From assembly GCA_002104905.1 (NCBI GenBank), contig MCFE01000482.1, forward strand, positions 1 through 64,000: a DNA stretch of 64,000 bases. Direction: 5' to 3'. Below are positions 20,354 to 35,407 of the stretch, in pieces; within the stretch, counting starts at the first letter, position 1, and each line of letters begins with the position of its first letter. The position numbers and the translations under genes were made by a program. This DNA comes from Basidiobolus meristosporus CBS 931.73. Its lineage: Eukaryota > Basidiobolomycota > Basidiobolomycetes > Basidiobolales > Basidiobolaceae. The notes beneath the pieces are model-generated. The model worked only from the letters and a program-made list of their open reading frames with translations, was not told the DNA's origin and ran no database searches.

Positions 20354-23300
20354 ATGTCCACCTTACCGGAAGACGCAACTTCTTGTGAGGCGATTACTCG
20401 TTCTTTAAGGTCGACCTCCCTTTCCTACGAAGAGAAATTGGATTTGGCCAAAGGCGCTTGGTCTTCAAACGCGGTGTTTCCACATAAAAATGAGTTCTTT
20501 TTAGAGTGGTGTTTGAACACTATGGTCAAATCGTCTGGAAAAAACTCCACGTATGTATTCTAGGTTTCGGACTCTCGCTCACTTTGTTAGGAAACTAAAC
20601 CTTGCCGTGCAACGTAGTTCTAGCTCGCCAGTTCAGAATGTTGGATATTGGACGTTTTTGAATGAGATCTTGAAGACTTCGTTTGCACATTCGGTCGGAA
20701 TCGCAGGTGGCTTGAACCTGATCAATCCAGCTGTCATTCTAAAATCTCCGTTCATTCCACTCTTTGTGAATAGTCTGGGTGCAGTAGATAAGGATAACGA
20801 TCCCGGATTGGTGTTCGAGATATACAAGGTATTCGATCTACTGGTGAGCACCGAGCTTGTAGATAGCTTTAAGCCAACTTTGGAACAACTCAGCTCTTTG
20901 CTCCAAGTTTGCTTGAGTAACCTGGTTAGTGCTCACGGTAACGACCAAAAGCTGGAGATTCTAGAAACATATGTAAGGCTCGGAAACGCACTTACTGCCT
21001 TTGTCTCCAAAAGTATGACAGGGAGTGCCAACCAACGCAAGGTAATCATAATTCCCAACTCCATCAACTGTACATAGACTCATTCCTTTTCATCAGGTGT
21101 TCACCATTGTCACTGGAAAGCTGTTTTCTCCATTGCTACAAGTGCTTGATATCACACAGAACCGAGCTGAGGAACCTTACCTAGAACTCTACACAAGCAT
21201 AACATCGTTGTTGAGATTCAGTCTCTTCCATTTGGACTATATCATGGATTATTCGACAATTCTACCTTACGACTCGACCAAGAACTCGGACAAGTCCAAT
21301 CGAGGAATTCAAAGTTATCAAAAGCAATTATTCGATCAAATCCATGCTTTGGTTAAAAAGTCGTCGACCGTAGACTCCCTATACGGTAACCTAGATAAGC
21401 ACCATTGTTCTTGGCTCATTTTTCTAACGCACATTCATAGTGTATCGCTCTTTTCCCGTACTTTTCGGCTACTTCATTGAGAATTGTAGACGGAAGCAAA
21501 AGTCGCTGACCTCAACTAGTTCCTCCAAGGACAATAGCAATCTGGCCGAAGTGGTCAGAAGCATGGAGTTCGCTTTCTTTTTGGAGTTTTACAAACTAGT
21601 GGAGAAGTCTTATTTGGACTCGGTACAGTCTGGTAAATGCCAGGGAACTGGGGAGACCCAAGAAGTGTTGAACGATCTACTACAATTGTTGTTGAAGCAT
21701 AACGTATACCACCTGACCAACGACAAGATCTCAGTGCAACAATACGAAATGCTGCAGCAGTCGATGGAGAACTTCCTTCAGATGTACAAGCTGCAGCCAG
21801 AATCCGGAGTTCTTCAAACTGGGCTGTTCAAGTCATGTGATATACTTTTACAGCTGGATAACCGAATTATCGAAAAGCACCTGGAAGACATCTGGAAGCT
21901 GGCGCTCAACCCTCTACACGACTCTTTCGAGAACTGCAAAGAATTTGCCAAGAACCTGATGATCACCTACGCCAAATCCCGACAACTCGACGCTTATGTT
22001 AGCGGTCTTTTCAAAGCTCTGCGAGAAATCGAGGATTCCAGCTCCATCTTGGACACGCCAATTTTCTCCAATGCACTTTTGGAAGAGTTTACCAACGCCG
22101 TAACTACTCTACCCAACGCTCAACACCAAGAGATCTTGGCTCTCTTTTCCGCGGAGCTTGCAGAGCACATTGCCCCAGCAAGCGATGCAGCACCTGCCAA
22201 GAAGAGGAAGACTGGCAACAACACCAGTCTTGATATTGAAAATCGCCGTTCGATGGAACCACTTGGAATCTTGATGAGCAGATTCCTCAAAGGGGTAAAG
22301 AGCGATAACATGGCCAGGAAAAAGCTGGATCCCGGATTCACAAAGGTATTCCAAGGATTTGTCTTGCCGACACTCAAGTCCTGTGCCGAGCCCGATAGAC
22401 AGTTTTCTAGTGGCTACTTATACCCAGCCTTGTTTCTTCATCAATCCATTTGCGATGTGTCCACCACGTATTGGGCAGAGTATTCGACAACCGAGTGGAT
22501 CCTGGAGATAGCGGATTTACTAGAAACTAGATGTGGAGATGAGCCTAGAGTCCAGCTGTTCTTGGTAAGTTTTTGAGCAAGCGAGTCTGTTCAATGTAGC
22601 TTCTAACATGTTATGATAGTGTGTATTGCTTTTGCAGCACGTCGAGCGCTTGGCATCGACTCCAGGGGATCTCACCGGTGCTGAATTAACCACCATATGC
22701 GAGGGATTGATCGCCCGTGCATTAAATATTTGCCACTTAGAGTCAGCTTCCTTGGACTCGACTTGGGACGGTAGCCTGGGCCATCTTACCGATGCCAATC
22801 TCCCGGTTGCCTATTACAAAAAAGTCGTTGGTGACTGCTTCGAGGTCGTTGGCAGATACGCTCGCAAGGAGCAGTTAAGAAAGCTGCTAGCATTGCTGAT
22901 CAAAAGCTATATTTCTTCGGATGCTCGACCAGACGATCACAGCTTTGGATTCAGAAACATCACCGTGAATTTACTGAACACCGCACAATTCTTCGAGCTG
23001 GTGCCTGTGAAGGAGTGCTTCTTGGAGGTTTTCCTAGAGATCCTTGAGCACAAGTTCAGCCAAGATTTCGACCAGAACATCGAAAAAGACCCTCAACTCG
23101 TAAAGAATATTGCCAAGGCACTTTTGGATCAGCGCTCGTCAAAGCGGGCTTCGCGCGTACACATGGAGGAGTATATCCGCCTCGAGGAAATGCTGAACCT
23201 CTTCCCTGGCGAATATTTCGACAAGCACGATAGAGACAAGATAATCCTAGCATCCCTGTATGTAGACAAAGTGTTTACCTCCGCCAGTAACATTGACGAC

Positions 23301-25312
23301 TCGCTGCTACACGGACCTCTTGCCACAAGAATCATGATAGAAAAACTGCTCGCTTTCCACATTGATGGGTCGGTTATTTTACAGGACTTCCAGCTGCTGA
23401 GCTATCTTCTTTCCACCGTCACCTGCGCGACCAAATCCAACACCACTGACGAGGCGGTCAAGAGAGTTACATCCTCCATTCAAAAGCTATGTTTAAGCAG
23501 AGTGTTCACTCTATTGACGAACAAGGAAACGGCCAACAAGTCTGTGGCTTATCTCAAGGACGCAGTGACTGCAATGAGTCAATCGGTGAACAAGCTCGGG
23601 GCTAATGAGAACGCAGAGACTTTACACTTGTATAACTTTGTTTATTGCTACACGGAATACATCGAATCCCATTACGCCAAAAGCATACAAGCCAACATCC
23701 CTACCGAAGCCATCCAATTCCTTCACAAATTCACGGTCCAGTTGGAGGACGCCATCTACCCAACCCTTGTCGACCTCAATGCACAGTTGGAGAAGCAGTC
23801 CCAATCTGGAGCCGAAATCAACTCCCTGATCAAGCCGATAGCCAGCGCAGAGTATCTGATCTATCTCTTCTGGGGTCTTTTGAAGTATCAGCGGGCAGCT
23901 GTTAGCATCCAGGCTAACCAAGCCAACAAACTGGTGTCTCTGATTTCTGTGGTCAAAACCCTTCCATTGATTGCCAACCGGCTGGCGACCGAGAAGACTG
24001 CTGCAGACCCTTCGATATCCACTCGATTCCTTCATGTGGTCTCCCATTTTCTGAACGGATTCTGCGGCATCGTATTTGATCTGGAGCCTGTCGTGTCGTC
24101 AGACACAGTTGCTTCCATCACTACATTGCTGGTGACGCTCAAGGAGATGACCGACGATAAAGGTACGTGCTAGTTAACCTTCTAAACTGCATCAACTAAC
24201 ATCAGCAACCCTAGACATCGCTCGAAAGCTCACCGAAAGCTTCACCAAATTGATCTCCAAATCGCCGCGGGAGTACACCGCGAAGCTGTTGGAGGCGTAT
24301 CTGGAGAAGATTGACATCTTATGCGCTGAGCAAAACACTAATGAAGTTGTCTTGAACACCATCAACTCCATCTTCACCTCCGTTGATCACAGTAAGCGGC
24401 AAATGGTCCCTCGCAAATGAACGTTTCTAACCATAATTCTCACAGCTCAAAAAAGGTCCTTCAGACGATTCATCCCTCGTCTGATCGGAAAGATCCTGCT
24501 GCTGCTTCAATGCACCACCTCGATTGGGCTGATTTTCGAGGCGCTAAATCTGCTGAAGAACCTGTGCTCAGACATAGTAAGTTCGCCAATGCTCTCCGTC
24601 TAGCTCGCATGTGATGACTAATCTATCTTGCCAGACACTGGAATATCGTACAAGTGACCTAGTTGGTGTGCTGGATTGTTTGAACCAACTCGGCTCGCCC
24701 ACGCTGGTCGGCAGACTGAGCGAGCCTCTGGATGAGGCCAAAGCCAATGCCATCTTCGATGGAGTGTATCATGTGCTCCTCAGTCTCGTGAAATCCAGAC
24801 GGGAGCAGTTGAGTGAAATCTTCCCCAACCTGACCGGCCTCTTGGGTCCATTGTTTTATTGCTTTGTCACCGAACACCAAACGGTCTCGCGTCGACAACA
24901 GACGAAATCGCTTAATACCCACGCGAAGGCCAAGCCCTTCTCCATCATCACCACTTTCGCCCCACTTTCCGATCTGGCCGCCCAGAACTTCGCTAGATTG
25001 GTGACCACCCTGTGCACTAGACCGACCAACCAGGCAGGAAAACCGTCCACATCGACCTTCTTGAAGGCCTTTGGGAAACATGCGCCCTACCTAATCGCCG
25101 AATATTTGAGCATTCAGACCAATCCGACCGCGTCTATTTCCAAGCTGTCCATCAGAAATGCCATTGTGCCTGGACTGTACGCTTTACTCGATCTGTGCGG
25201 CGAGCACGAAAGAGATATGGTGATGGTGACCTTGGACCTTACTGGGAAGTCGCTGTTCAAGAACCTGTACAACGACTATCTGCAGTACCACAAGTACACA
25301 GGAAAAGCCTAG
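20354..25312 (+). CDS. URB2: ribosome biogenesis protein URB2 (Npa2)
   Basis: Eight exons: 20354-20550, 20591-21041, 21097-21385, 21441-22564, 22638-24162, 24215-24391, 24446-24576, 24635-25312. They join in frame to 1523 aa, typical of this very large helical-repeat protein. URB2 acts in the nucleolus in early 60S pre-ribosome assembly together with Npa1/Urb1. A nuclear-localisation-like AKKRKTGN lies near 22196. The C-terminal region (VPGLYALLDLCGEHERDMVMV, then FKNLYNDYLQYHKYTGKA) matches the Urb2 C-terminal domain (YALLD, then DY...YKY.G). The remainder is poorly conserved, as is usual for the family. Exon 1 begins with MSTLPEDATSCEA. Assignment rests mainly on the C-terminal domain and overall size. 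Confidence 0.85.
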
Positions 25313-25947
25313 TTCCCCTGACCATATACATATTTTTCTTATATCGAAGGTCTGTTTCGAGGTCTGCTCAGCGAAATGAACCATGTTATTCAATAAGATA
25401 GACTTGCCTGCCTCAACGGTGCCTTTCAGTTTTGTAGAGTAGTAAAATAAATCTTGTTAAGCAAGGAACCATATCCACGAACCACACCATCCAAAGGGGG
25501 AAAATTTTTTGTGGGTTTTTAAGAAAAAAATTAAGGGGATCCCACCAAGATATATGCAACCAGATGACATTCACCAGTGTTGGAACGTTTCAATTTTCTA
25601 GCCCGTTGGCCCTTATCAATTCCACACCGGTGGTCAGTTTCGTTTTCTTTGTAGTTTTCGTTTTCGTTTTGAGTTTGGTTCCTGTTTTCACTGGGTATTT
25701 CTTCACCGAAACACATCGACTAATTCGGAGAGAGCTGCGGAGTCCACCAACTATTCGTCGTTTTCTCACTATGTCTACTTAAATTTTCCTTTTATTTCTG
25801 AGCTTATCTTTAACTTCTTTATTCTATACTCCAAGCCAAGCTATCCTTAGCATCTTGGCTTCCTCCGATCCACATTCACTTTTGCCTGCCTTTTTGAACC
25901 CCCTCCCCTCCCCTCCCCTCTCCACCTATTTGGAAAGTACTGTCGAA
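25313..25947. other. intergenic, T-rich leader of the EST1-like gene
   Basis: Pyrimidine-rich (25800-25925 includes CCCCTCCCCT runs), as is common before fungal start codons. A 72-codon ORF at 25564-25782 is hydrophobic but has no other support. Confidence 0.5.
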
Positions 25948-28900
25948 ATGAGCGCTAGCACCGACCAGTCCCCAAACGTTCAGGAGTTATTCAAGTAATC
26001 TATCCCTTCTCATTCCTAGCCGGTTTTGGGCAGTGTTTATGTGTGGATGCGAATATTAACCTTGATGCCTTGAAGAACCACTGTAGAGCTGGAAAAAGAG
26101 CTGCGTGCTGTTCTTCGCCAAAAGAGTTCCTTTCATGACGAATGTGTCATACTTCGCTCAAGGTAATGTCACCGAGTCGGCTAGGTCGTCGCTATATACT
26201 CATGCATGACCTTTCTGGTTAGAATCAAGACGTTGTACGAACAGATCGTATTTCTCGATTATGAGTTTGCCTCCATTAAAGAGGTCGAGATGAATTTATG
26301 GAAGACGGTGTTTTACAAAGTCATCGAGGACTACCGCAGAAAGCTGCGCCAAGTAAGTGTCTAGTGCTGTGCCTTGAAGTGAAGCCAGCGGCGTACTAAG
26401 TTTCCCATAGATCTCGGGGGAACGTACAAAATCTTCCGAGCTGAAGAGAGTCAAGAACTCCTTCCGCTCGTTTCTTCAGGAAGCTGCAGGGTTTTATGTC
26501 TTTTTCAAGCAAAGACTTGCCTCTGAGTTCCAGCTTCGTCTACCCCAAACACTCCTGAACAAGGCGCTTTTATTTGGTAAGCATCCGCTATCTCTCCTTC
26601 CCCACCTTCTCTGTTGATTCTAATCCCTGCTGTCAACCAAAAAACCAGATATCCAACCCGAAAGACTCTTGCCTGAGAAGCTTGGACGTAAGGCTCTCTT
26701 CTCGTATCAGCAATGTCTGATTTATCTTGGAGACTTGGGTACTGCTTTATTTTCAGCATTGATTTGTCACTCGTATTGCTAACTGGCTGATGTGCGTCGA
26801 TAGCTCGTTATAGGGAAATGTATGCGGATCGCCAACAGAAAAACTGGTCAGCCGCTATTGAATATTATAATGAGGCGCTGGCTCTGGCTCCTACCAATGG
26901 TATGTCGTCTAGAATTCTCCTCTACCCAGCAGATTGTTGATCGTAACCTTCTGTTGCAGGCAATCCTCACAATCAGCTAGCAGTCGTTTCCTCATACCTC
27001 GGTGATGAGCTAGGCACCATCTATCACTACTACAGAAGGTAGATGCTTCATTATCCATCTGTCTCTGTGGCTGGGCGTACTCACGTTTCCTCCTAGTCTT
27101 GTCACCCTGCAGCCATTCCTCACTGCAAAGGAAAATATCGATCTTCTGTTCCAGCGAAGCAAAAAGATGTACGAATCTTCGCCCAAAGCTAACGAGGATC
27201 TCGAGGGGTAAGCCCGATAGCATACAGTTTTGTGGAAAGGCTGTCTAATAGCTCCATGCTTAGTGTCTCCAATGGTGCCGAACGATCGTCAAAAAAGACC
27301 AACGCCGCGAATCAAGCGGCAGTTAAAGAATTTATCAAGGAGTATATTCATCTTCACGGTATACTCCACATGAGGGCCGAGTATGTCGATTTTCCTTAAA
27401 CCTTGCCGACGTGTTAAAGCCTGTGCTAATGCCATGTCTGTAGTGTGAACTCTTTCCCGACGTTTAAAGATTCGGTCATATCCAAGTACAGAGAGCTACT
27501 CGGTAACCGCTCGTTTGAAGCCAACCAAATCTTGCAGATTACTCTGATCAACATTGCTGCTCTTTACGTGTTCCGACACTACAAGTCCAGCTCCGAAGCC
27601 AAGGAGAAGGGCTCTAGTAGCGCCACGTTGCAAGCATCCCGGAAGGGTGTTTTGGAGCGACATCTCTACTTACTGATCATCGAAATGTTCCAAGTCATGC
27701 TCGAAGTCGGGTGCAATGTTTTTGATTCCATCGCTGCAAAGCAGGCCGAGAAACAAGCAACCAGAGATCGACCCGAGTTCCCTGCATGTGTTAAGCGAAT
27801 GTTACCGGCAACTCGCGTTACGCTCCAATGGATCCTCAGCAACCTCGACCTTTACCAGCCATCATCCACGCAAACCAGGAGGACTGCGGCAGAGCAGGAT
27901 ACGATCCACGCATTCTGGAAGAGCTTCGCCTCCTTCATGAATCACCTTCAGGTTAAATTCGGCACCATCGCCACCAACCATTTTGCCCTCTTGAAGGAGG
28001 ATTTCGAGATTCAAGGATTTATCGCCATCAAGCCCGAAGCCGACTCGGAAGACTCCCTACTAGTTCGTCCGAAAGTTCGATCCGCAAAGCGAAACCAAAT
28101 TCAGAGCGTTGTCCATGATCCACGACACCAAAGCACTAGTTGAGCGCCAGGTAGGTCCCACACTCGAATACTATCACATAGATATATAGCTAATCCATGC
28201 ACTCGTTCAAGTTGGTGCCCCTCAACTTTGATCCCCAGGAGCCCGAGCCATTTTCTTACTACGAAAGCAAAGAGTCTGCAGAGGAACCAGTGGTACCCGG
28301 AGAAGCGAGCAAGTCGCCTGACCCAATGGCGGCCGCTATTGCGAGCGTACCAGACCTGATTAGAAATATAACATCGTCCATGTATTCCTCTAGCCCAAGT
28401 CCTGGCTTTGGCTACGGATTCAAAGATCCCCAAGGGTCATCCGACGACGACGAGACTGAAGGCTCCTTGTTTGGTGGCCGCCAGCATCATAGCAGAAACA
28501 GTATCGTGGTTGGCTCTGGTCGCACTGGTAGGTCCTCGAACTCAACCCCCTACAACCAAAGCCCAGAAATCCACCATAATGTCTTCGATACCCGCACCGA
28601 CGCTCCTGTTGGCGTAAAGGCTCTGAACAATGAAGAGTCAAGCTCGGTGAATGGAGGCACATTCAACTTGTGGAACCAATATGGTCCAAACTCTGTTTAC
28701 GAAAGCCGTCGCTCAAGCTACAACAGCTCACCCTCCGTGGTCGGAGCCCCAATCGGCAATGGCTTTAATGGGGCCAACTCGATCAGCCCAGCTCCTGCCA
28801 ACAACAATGAGCAATTCGGCTACTCTCCCTTTCGCCAACCATCATGTAGTGAACAATATCGACGTGAAGCGCCATCCGGCCTCGGGATTTTTACTGGGGC

Positions 28901-29315
28901 GCAGCCGAAAGGGTTCAATCAAGGCGATAAGCCAGATGTCCAATCGAGCTCTCTCTTTTCCGGCACCACCCTGCCCTCTCGTGGTAGTCGCAACAACTCC
29001 CTCTCGCATCTAGGTCAAAGTGTGTATACCGAGCCGAAAAGAAGCAACTCATTATTTTCCGAATCCATTGGTGGCTTTAATTCGACCAATGCTTCCCCAA
29101 TGGAAGGACCATATGGAGGGGCCAACAAGTCGTCAGTCTGTCCCCCACCCGGCTTCAACCCTTTGGACTTCAACGATCGCAGACGCAGTGCAAACAGCGG
29201 CAACAACGAGAGCTACTTCGGCTATCCGACATACAACTCGCCTTCCATGGATCCTCAGAACCACCACTTCAATGGGTTCTTAGGCAATGGAGTCGCTACC
29301 GATCAGTATCGCTGA
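25948..29315 (+). CDS. EST1/SMG7/EBS1-like protein, one frameshift
   Basis: About a dozen exons. N-terminal EST1 domain: LYEQIVFLDYEFASIKEVE, then the 14-3-3-like TPR part LIYLGDLARYREMY, AIEYYNEALALAPTNGNPHNQLAVVSSYLGDELGTIYHYYR and SLVTLQPFLTAKENIDLLF. The Est1 DNA/RNA-binding domain follows (27445-28143). The C-terminal third (28255-29315) is Ser/Asn/Gly-rich and probably disordered. Members act in telomerase recruitment (Est1) or nonsense-mediated decay (SMG5-7, Ebs1); which applies is open. Near 28071-28073 the frame slips: the good continuation (FDPQSETKFRALSMIHD, then KALVERQ) is in another frame and splices at about 28152-28211 onto LVPLNFDPQEPEPFSYY. One extra A explains it. The exon 1-2 junction (25994/26085) is also off by one, so the true start is less sure. 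Confidence 0.82.
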
Positions 29316-29800
29316 GTGGGCAATTGATCAAACCATTGAATAACCAATTTCTGACTTGAATGTCCTCCGGCAACGCTCGGTGTTTTGAGACGGTCCCCGT
29401 TTTCAGCACGACCTACACCACGGTCACGGAAACGGAACTCCCCAGGCCGCATTCCTCATCGATACTTTCCTCATCCACCCGAAGTGCACTTTAAATCCCC
29501 CCCTCCCTCCCTTCCCCCCAAAAAAAGAATGTTGACGATCCCCGGTCTGTACGTGGCGACTCTGCTGCCAATCCATTTTTACTGTTAGTGTTGTGATGGA
29601 GGAATCAATCTTTATTCGCTTTCGAAGATGCACATGAATCCAGTCGACGCTTTGGGAATAAAGATTTCATGTTCACTTGTGTCTTGGGGATGGAATGTTT
29701 CGGTTAAATATGCAGTGAATGTTAGTAGCCTGTGGCCCGAAATATGCTATGGATGTGACAATGTGGGTGTTGACATGAAGTGGGAGGCAAGCGTATGTGC
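29316..29800. other. convergent 3' spacer
   Basis: Between the stop of the EST1-like gene and the stop of the minus-strand Cys-rich gene. No ORF or RNA gene supported. Confidence 0.5.
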
Positions 29801-31740
<1,940 letters not shown>

Positions 31741-34429
31741 ATGTCCGACTCCAAAGACACAGCAGACAATATGCAAATCGCCTCCTTCGTATCTTCGTTG
31801 GTGTTCAACGTTGCCGTCGCTGGTGCGCTATACCTTGCCTTCGCCGTTTTGCGCCACAGCGATAGCAGCGTGTACGAGCCTCGCACGTACATGGTGGCGG
31901 AGGAAAAGCGCCCGCCCAAACTCTCCAGATCCCCTATATCGTGGATCACAAATGTGTTCAAAACGAAGGATCGGATACTGTTGCATCGTGTTGGCCTCGA
32001 TGCATACATGTTCCTGAGGTTCATGAGGTCGAGCTTCTTTTTGTTCGCCATCTTCACCTTTTTCGGCTACTGCATCTTACTTCCGCTGAATGCTGTCGCC
32101 CCCAATAAGGATCTGACGGAGATCCTGAAGTACGGAACCGGTAATGTGTTGTTGCACAGAAGACTTTGGGGACACATCGTTCTGAGTTTCTTGTATACGG
32201 GTAAGTTACACTCGGCCTGCTTTTGTTGTGGAAATTCATATTAACCGCTTCTCCATGATCTAGGCCTCACGTTATATCTGATATATCGCGAATCAAAGGA
32301 GTACGTTCATCTACGTCAGAGATATCTAATGAGCACCGAGCACCAGAACACCGTCATGGCGTCCACCATTCTTGTTACAGGGATCCCCCACAACACCAAC
32401 AACATCGAGACCCTGAGAGAAATGTTCGACGTGTTTCCTGGTGGGGTTCGGTACGTCTGTATCAACAGAAACATCAAAAACTTGGAAAAAGATGTCAACA
32501 AGCGAACAGGCCTCGTTGCGAAGCTTGAGGCGGCGGAAACCAAACTCATCAAGGCAAACTTCAAGGATCCTAGCAAACAGCCGACGCGACCCACCCACAG
32601 CACCAGTCTAATCCCCTGCTGTGGCCAAAAGGTGGACTCGATTGAACAGTACCGCGAGGAACTGGCCCAAATGAACCAAGTGATTACCCTAAAACAGAAG
32701 AACCTGGACCAGTTCCCTACGGAGTCGTCCGCGTTCATTACCTTCAACAACCAGCTTGCCGCTCACTTGGCTGCCCAATCCTTAGCACATAATAGTCCCT
32801 TGGCCATGGAAGCCAAGTACGTCGAAGTGAGCCCAGATGATATCGTCTGGAGTAACCTGAGCATGTTTTCCCTGGAACGCTCAATTCGCAGACTCATATC
32901 GCTTACCATCATTATTGCATTGGTCATTCTTTGGGTGATCCCGGTCGCATTCGTTCAAGGTATTGCCAATCTTGATAAACTGGTGGAGATATTGCCATTC
33001 CTCTCAGTTATCAACACATGGCCTGCCTCTGTGAAGGGTATAATTTCTGGTGTTCTGCCATCAATTGCCTTAGCAGTATTAATGGCGGTTCTGCCAATTA
33101 TCCTACGAATGCTGATCCAATTCGAAGGAACAGTGAGACGCACGGACATTGAGCTTTCTTTGATGAACAAGTACTTCTTCTTCTTATTCGTCAACGTTTT
33201 CCTCGTCACCCTGTTCTCCGGACCCATCTATAGTGTCTTTGGCAGAGGTAGTGATATCGCCCTTGATGCAAACACCGTGGTCCAACAGATAGCGCAAAAT
33301 ATACCCAAAGCGTCCGTCTTCTTTATCTCCTACGTTCTCTTGCAAACATTTATTGGATCCGGCAAGGAGATCCTACAGGCTGTCCCTTTGATTATACGCT
33401 ACCTCATGAGATTCGTGTTGGCGAGTACCCCACGTAAATTGAGCAATCTTGAGGCACTGCCAGGCTTTGTGTGGGGAACCGCGTTTCCTCAACATACGCT
33501 AATCTTTGTTGTTGGTAAGAATTTGCTGCTCAATAGGCATATAATAGTTACCGTTTCTAATTGATTTCTTGGTTGTAGGTATGGCCTTTGCCACCATTGC
33601 ACCAATCCTAATGATCTTCATTGCTGCCTATTTCGGACTGTACTATTTGGTGTACTCACATCAGTTTCAGTATGTGTATGGCAGTAACACCGCCCAAACT
33701 GGCGGCCTCTTTTTCCCACGTGCGGTGAATCACATGCTCACTGGGCTCTACATGTTCCATGTTTGTCTGATATGCCAGTTCTTCTTCCAAAAGGCTGTAC
33801 CTCAAGGCATCGTTCAGGTAGTGCTTCTAATCCTCACGGTTCTTATCCACCTATTCGGTAAGCGTGGGTTCAAACCGTTGCTGAAATACCTACCCTTAAA
33901 CATCGCCTTGGATCCAACTCCGCTTGGCCTTGCCGAGGGAAATAGCGCCCTTATGAATGGCGAGAGTGGACATACCGGATCTGAGAATATCGACCTAGAG
34001 AGACAAGGGTTCATTCAAGATCAGCAACCGATGCCGAACGGTTACCAGGAAAAGGGGGATCACGAGGCACATAACCAAGCATCGCCTACTGTGCCAAACC
34101 AAGACGCGAACATCGTATCGCCTAAAAAAGAAAAACTGGAAGCACCCGATTCCACGAGTACTACCCGATCCTCTAAGCGTAGACAAGCCTTTTCGTATTC
34201 TGTGCATGATGGCCAAGACGAAGCTTACCTTCACCCGGCACTAAGAGACCCAGTCCCTACCGTCTGGCTACCGCAAGACTCAGTCGGCTTATCCGACCGA
34301 GAGGTGTACTCATTAGATAGACAGGATATACCTGCTACTAATGAAGGTGCGCATCTTGACGAAGAGAAAGGTCATATTGTGCTCACTAAATTCGATGGTC
34401 CACCCACTGTCGCGGAGCCACAACCATAG
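31741..34429 (+). CDS. CSC1/OSCA-type (DUF221, RSN1/PHM7) membrane channel
   Basis: Three exons: 31741-32200, 32264-33514, 33579-34429; 853 aa. Domain order is that of the TMEM63/OSCA/CSC1 family. An N-terminal RSN1 TM part (three segments, about residues 11-170) is followed by a cytosolic PHM7 domain with TILVTGIPHNTNNIETLREMF and FITFNNQLAAHLAAQSL, VEVSPDDIVWSNL, and a 7-TM channel core (RLISLTIIIALVILWVIPVAFVQG, then SVFFISYVLLQTFIGSG and FATIAPILMIFIAAYFGLYYL). The tail is long and acidic. Family members are calcium-permeable cation channels opened by osmotic or mechanical stress; fungal paralogs RSN1 and PHM7 are less defined. Whether this is the CSC1 or the RSN1 subgroup is not decided. 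Confidence 0.93.
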
Positions 34430-34963
34430 AGAATCGCAAATGATACATGTATCTAATTAGTAATCTACCCATCATTTTGTAATAAAGACGATATAATACA
34501 GTACTGGCACCGGACCTCGTCTTACGTGGGTGGAGGTGGGCAAGGTGGAAAATTAAATGGCAGAATCATCGAGAACCGCGCAAGCCCATAAAAGGAATGA
34601 TGGGTTGCTAAGGAATCCAAACACGAGTGTTTTCCTGCCACTAAGCAAACATGAGGTTGGTTTTGTGAGGGGGGGGAATGGAATCGGCAACAGAAACAAT
34701 GACAGAGGTTCTCATTCGTTACCTAATTTGCTGAGTTTATAATATTAACTGTTTAACAAAATTCCCAAATATATCCGACACCATCCAAATCGATCAGCCC
34801 AAAGTAATGAGTCCTGGACACAATTTAGACTAAAAAGGCGAGGGTGGAAATAGAGTGAAAAGGGATTCGTTGAGTGCTGCGAGATCGCCTTAAACCACTA
34901 TTTCAGCGGGAATTTAGAAAAGTTTCCTCTCTGAGCTCTCTTTTCTTTTTTCACACAACGTCT
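34430..34963. other. intergenic, no gene seen
   Basis: 3' flank of the channel gene (AATAAA at about 34481-34486) and 5' flank of the next small gene, with a pyrimidine-rich stretch just before its ATG. Confidence 0.5.
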
Positions 34964-35407
34964 ATGTACAATTCAACCCGCACACATCCGGTCCTCCCGC
35001 CATTTGGTGTGTTCAAAGTCTCTGAGGTTTCTTCTGCCCCAGCCCCTAATCACTACACGGTACATTCTGTTGACCCCCAGCATCCCTCACCTTTTCATCC
35101 CAGCGCAGTGGGTAGAGGGATCAGCCAGGCCGCGCAACTGCCGCTACAGCAAGTGAGGCATAATAGCGGTTATGATTACCCCCCGTTGATAGCGCCTCTA
35201 CCACCACATCGCTCCGTCCCAGACCTGAGAGAACGGGAGAACTACGACATGGTCGCCGACAGAAGAAGGGTTTTCCAGGAAGAAGAGAACGAGAAGATCT
35301 ATCAGGTCAGAGAGCTCACTTCGTTTCCCCCAAGGAGACGTGCACTTCACTAACCCAACTTGCTCCTTTAGGCCGCGCGCATTCTCATCAACCTCTCGTC
35401 TAGTTAA
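34964..35407 (+). CDS. hypothetical 125-aa protein with 36-nt terminal exon
   Basis: Exon 1 is 34964-35305 and exon 2 35372-35407, with an intron GTCAGA...CCTTTAG. Without splicing the frame ends in a non-conserved run. With it the protein ends VFQEEENEKIYQAARILINLSSS; an AAxILxxLS tail of this sort is common in fungal regulatory proteins. The body is Pro/His-rich (YPPLIAPLPPHRSVPD), probably disordered. The start at 34964 (MYNSTRTHPVLPPF) follows a pyrimidine-rich leader. No family assigned, and the splice model is inferred. Confidence 0.55.

Noticed and set aside
24417-24614. Plus-strand ORF inside URB2
   Set aside because: Spans an intron and an exon of URB2 in the wrong frame; a shadow.
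25564-25782. 72-codon hydrophobic ORF upstream of the EST1-like gene
   Set aside because: T-rich leader sequence; the frame lacks family motifs and ends before the real start.
28197-29315. Independent gene starting at ATG 28197
   Set aside because: Splicing at 28211/28212 joins this frame to the EST1-like exon (KALVERQ to LVPLNFDP), so it is the 3' exon of that gene.
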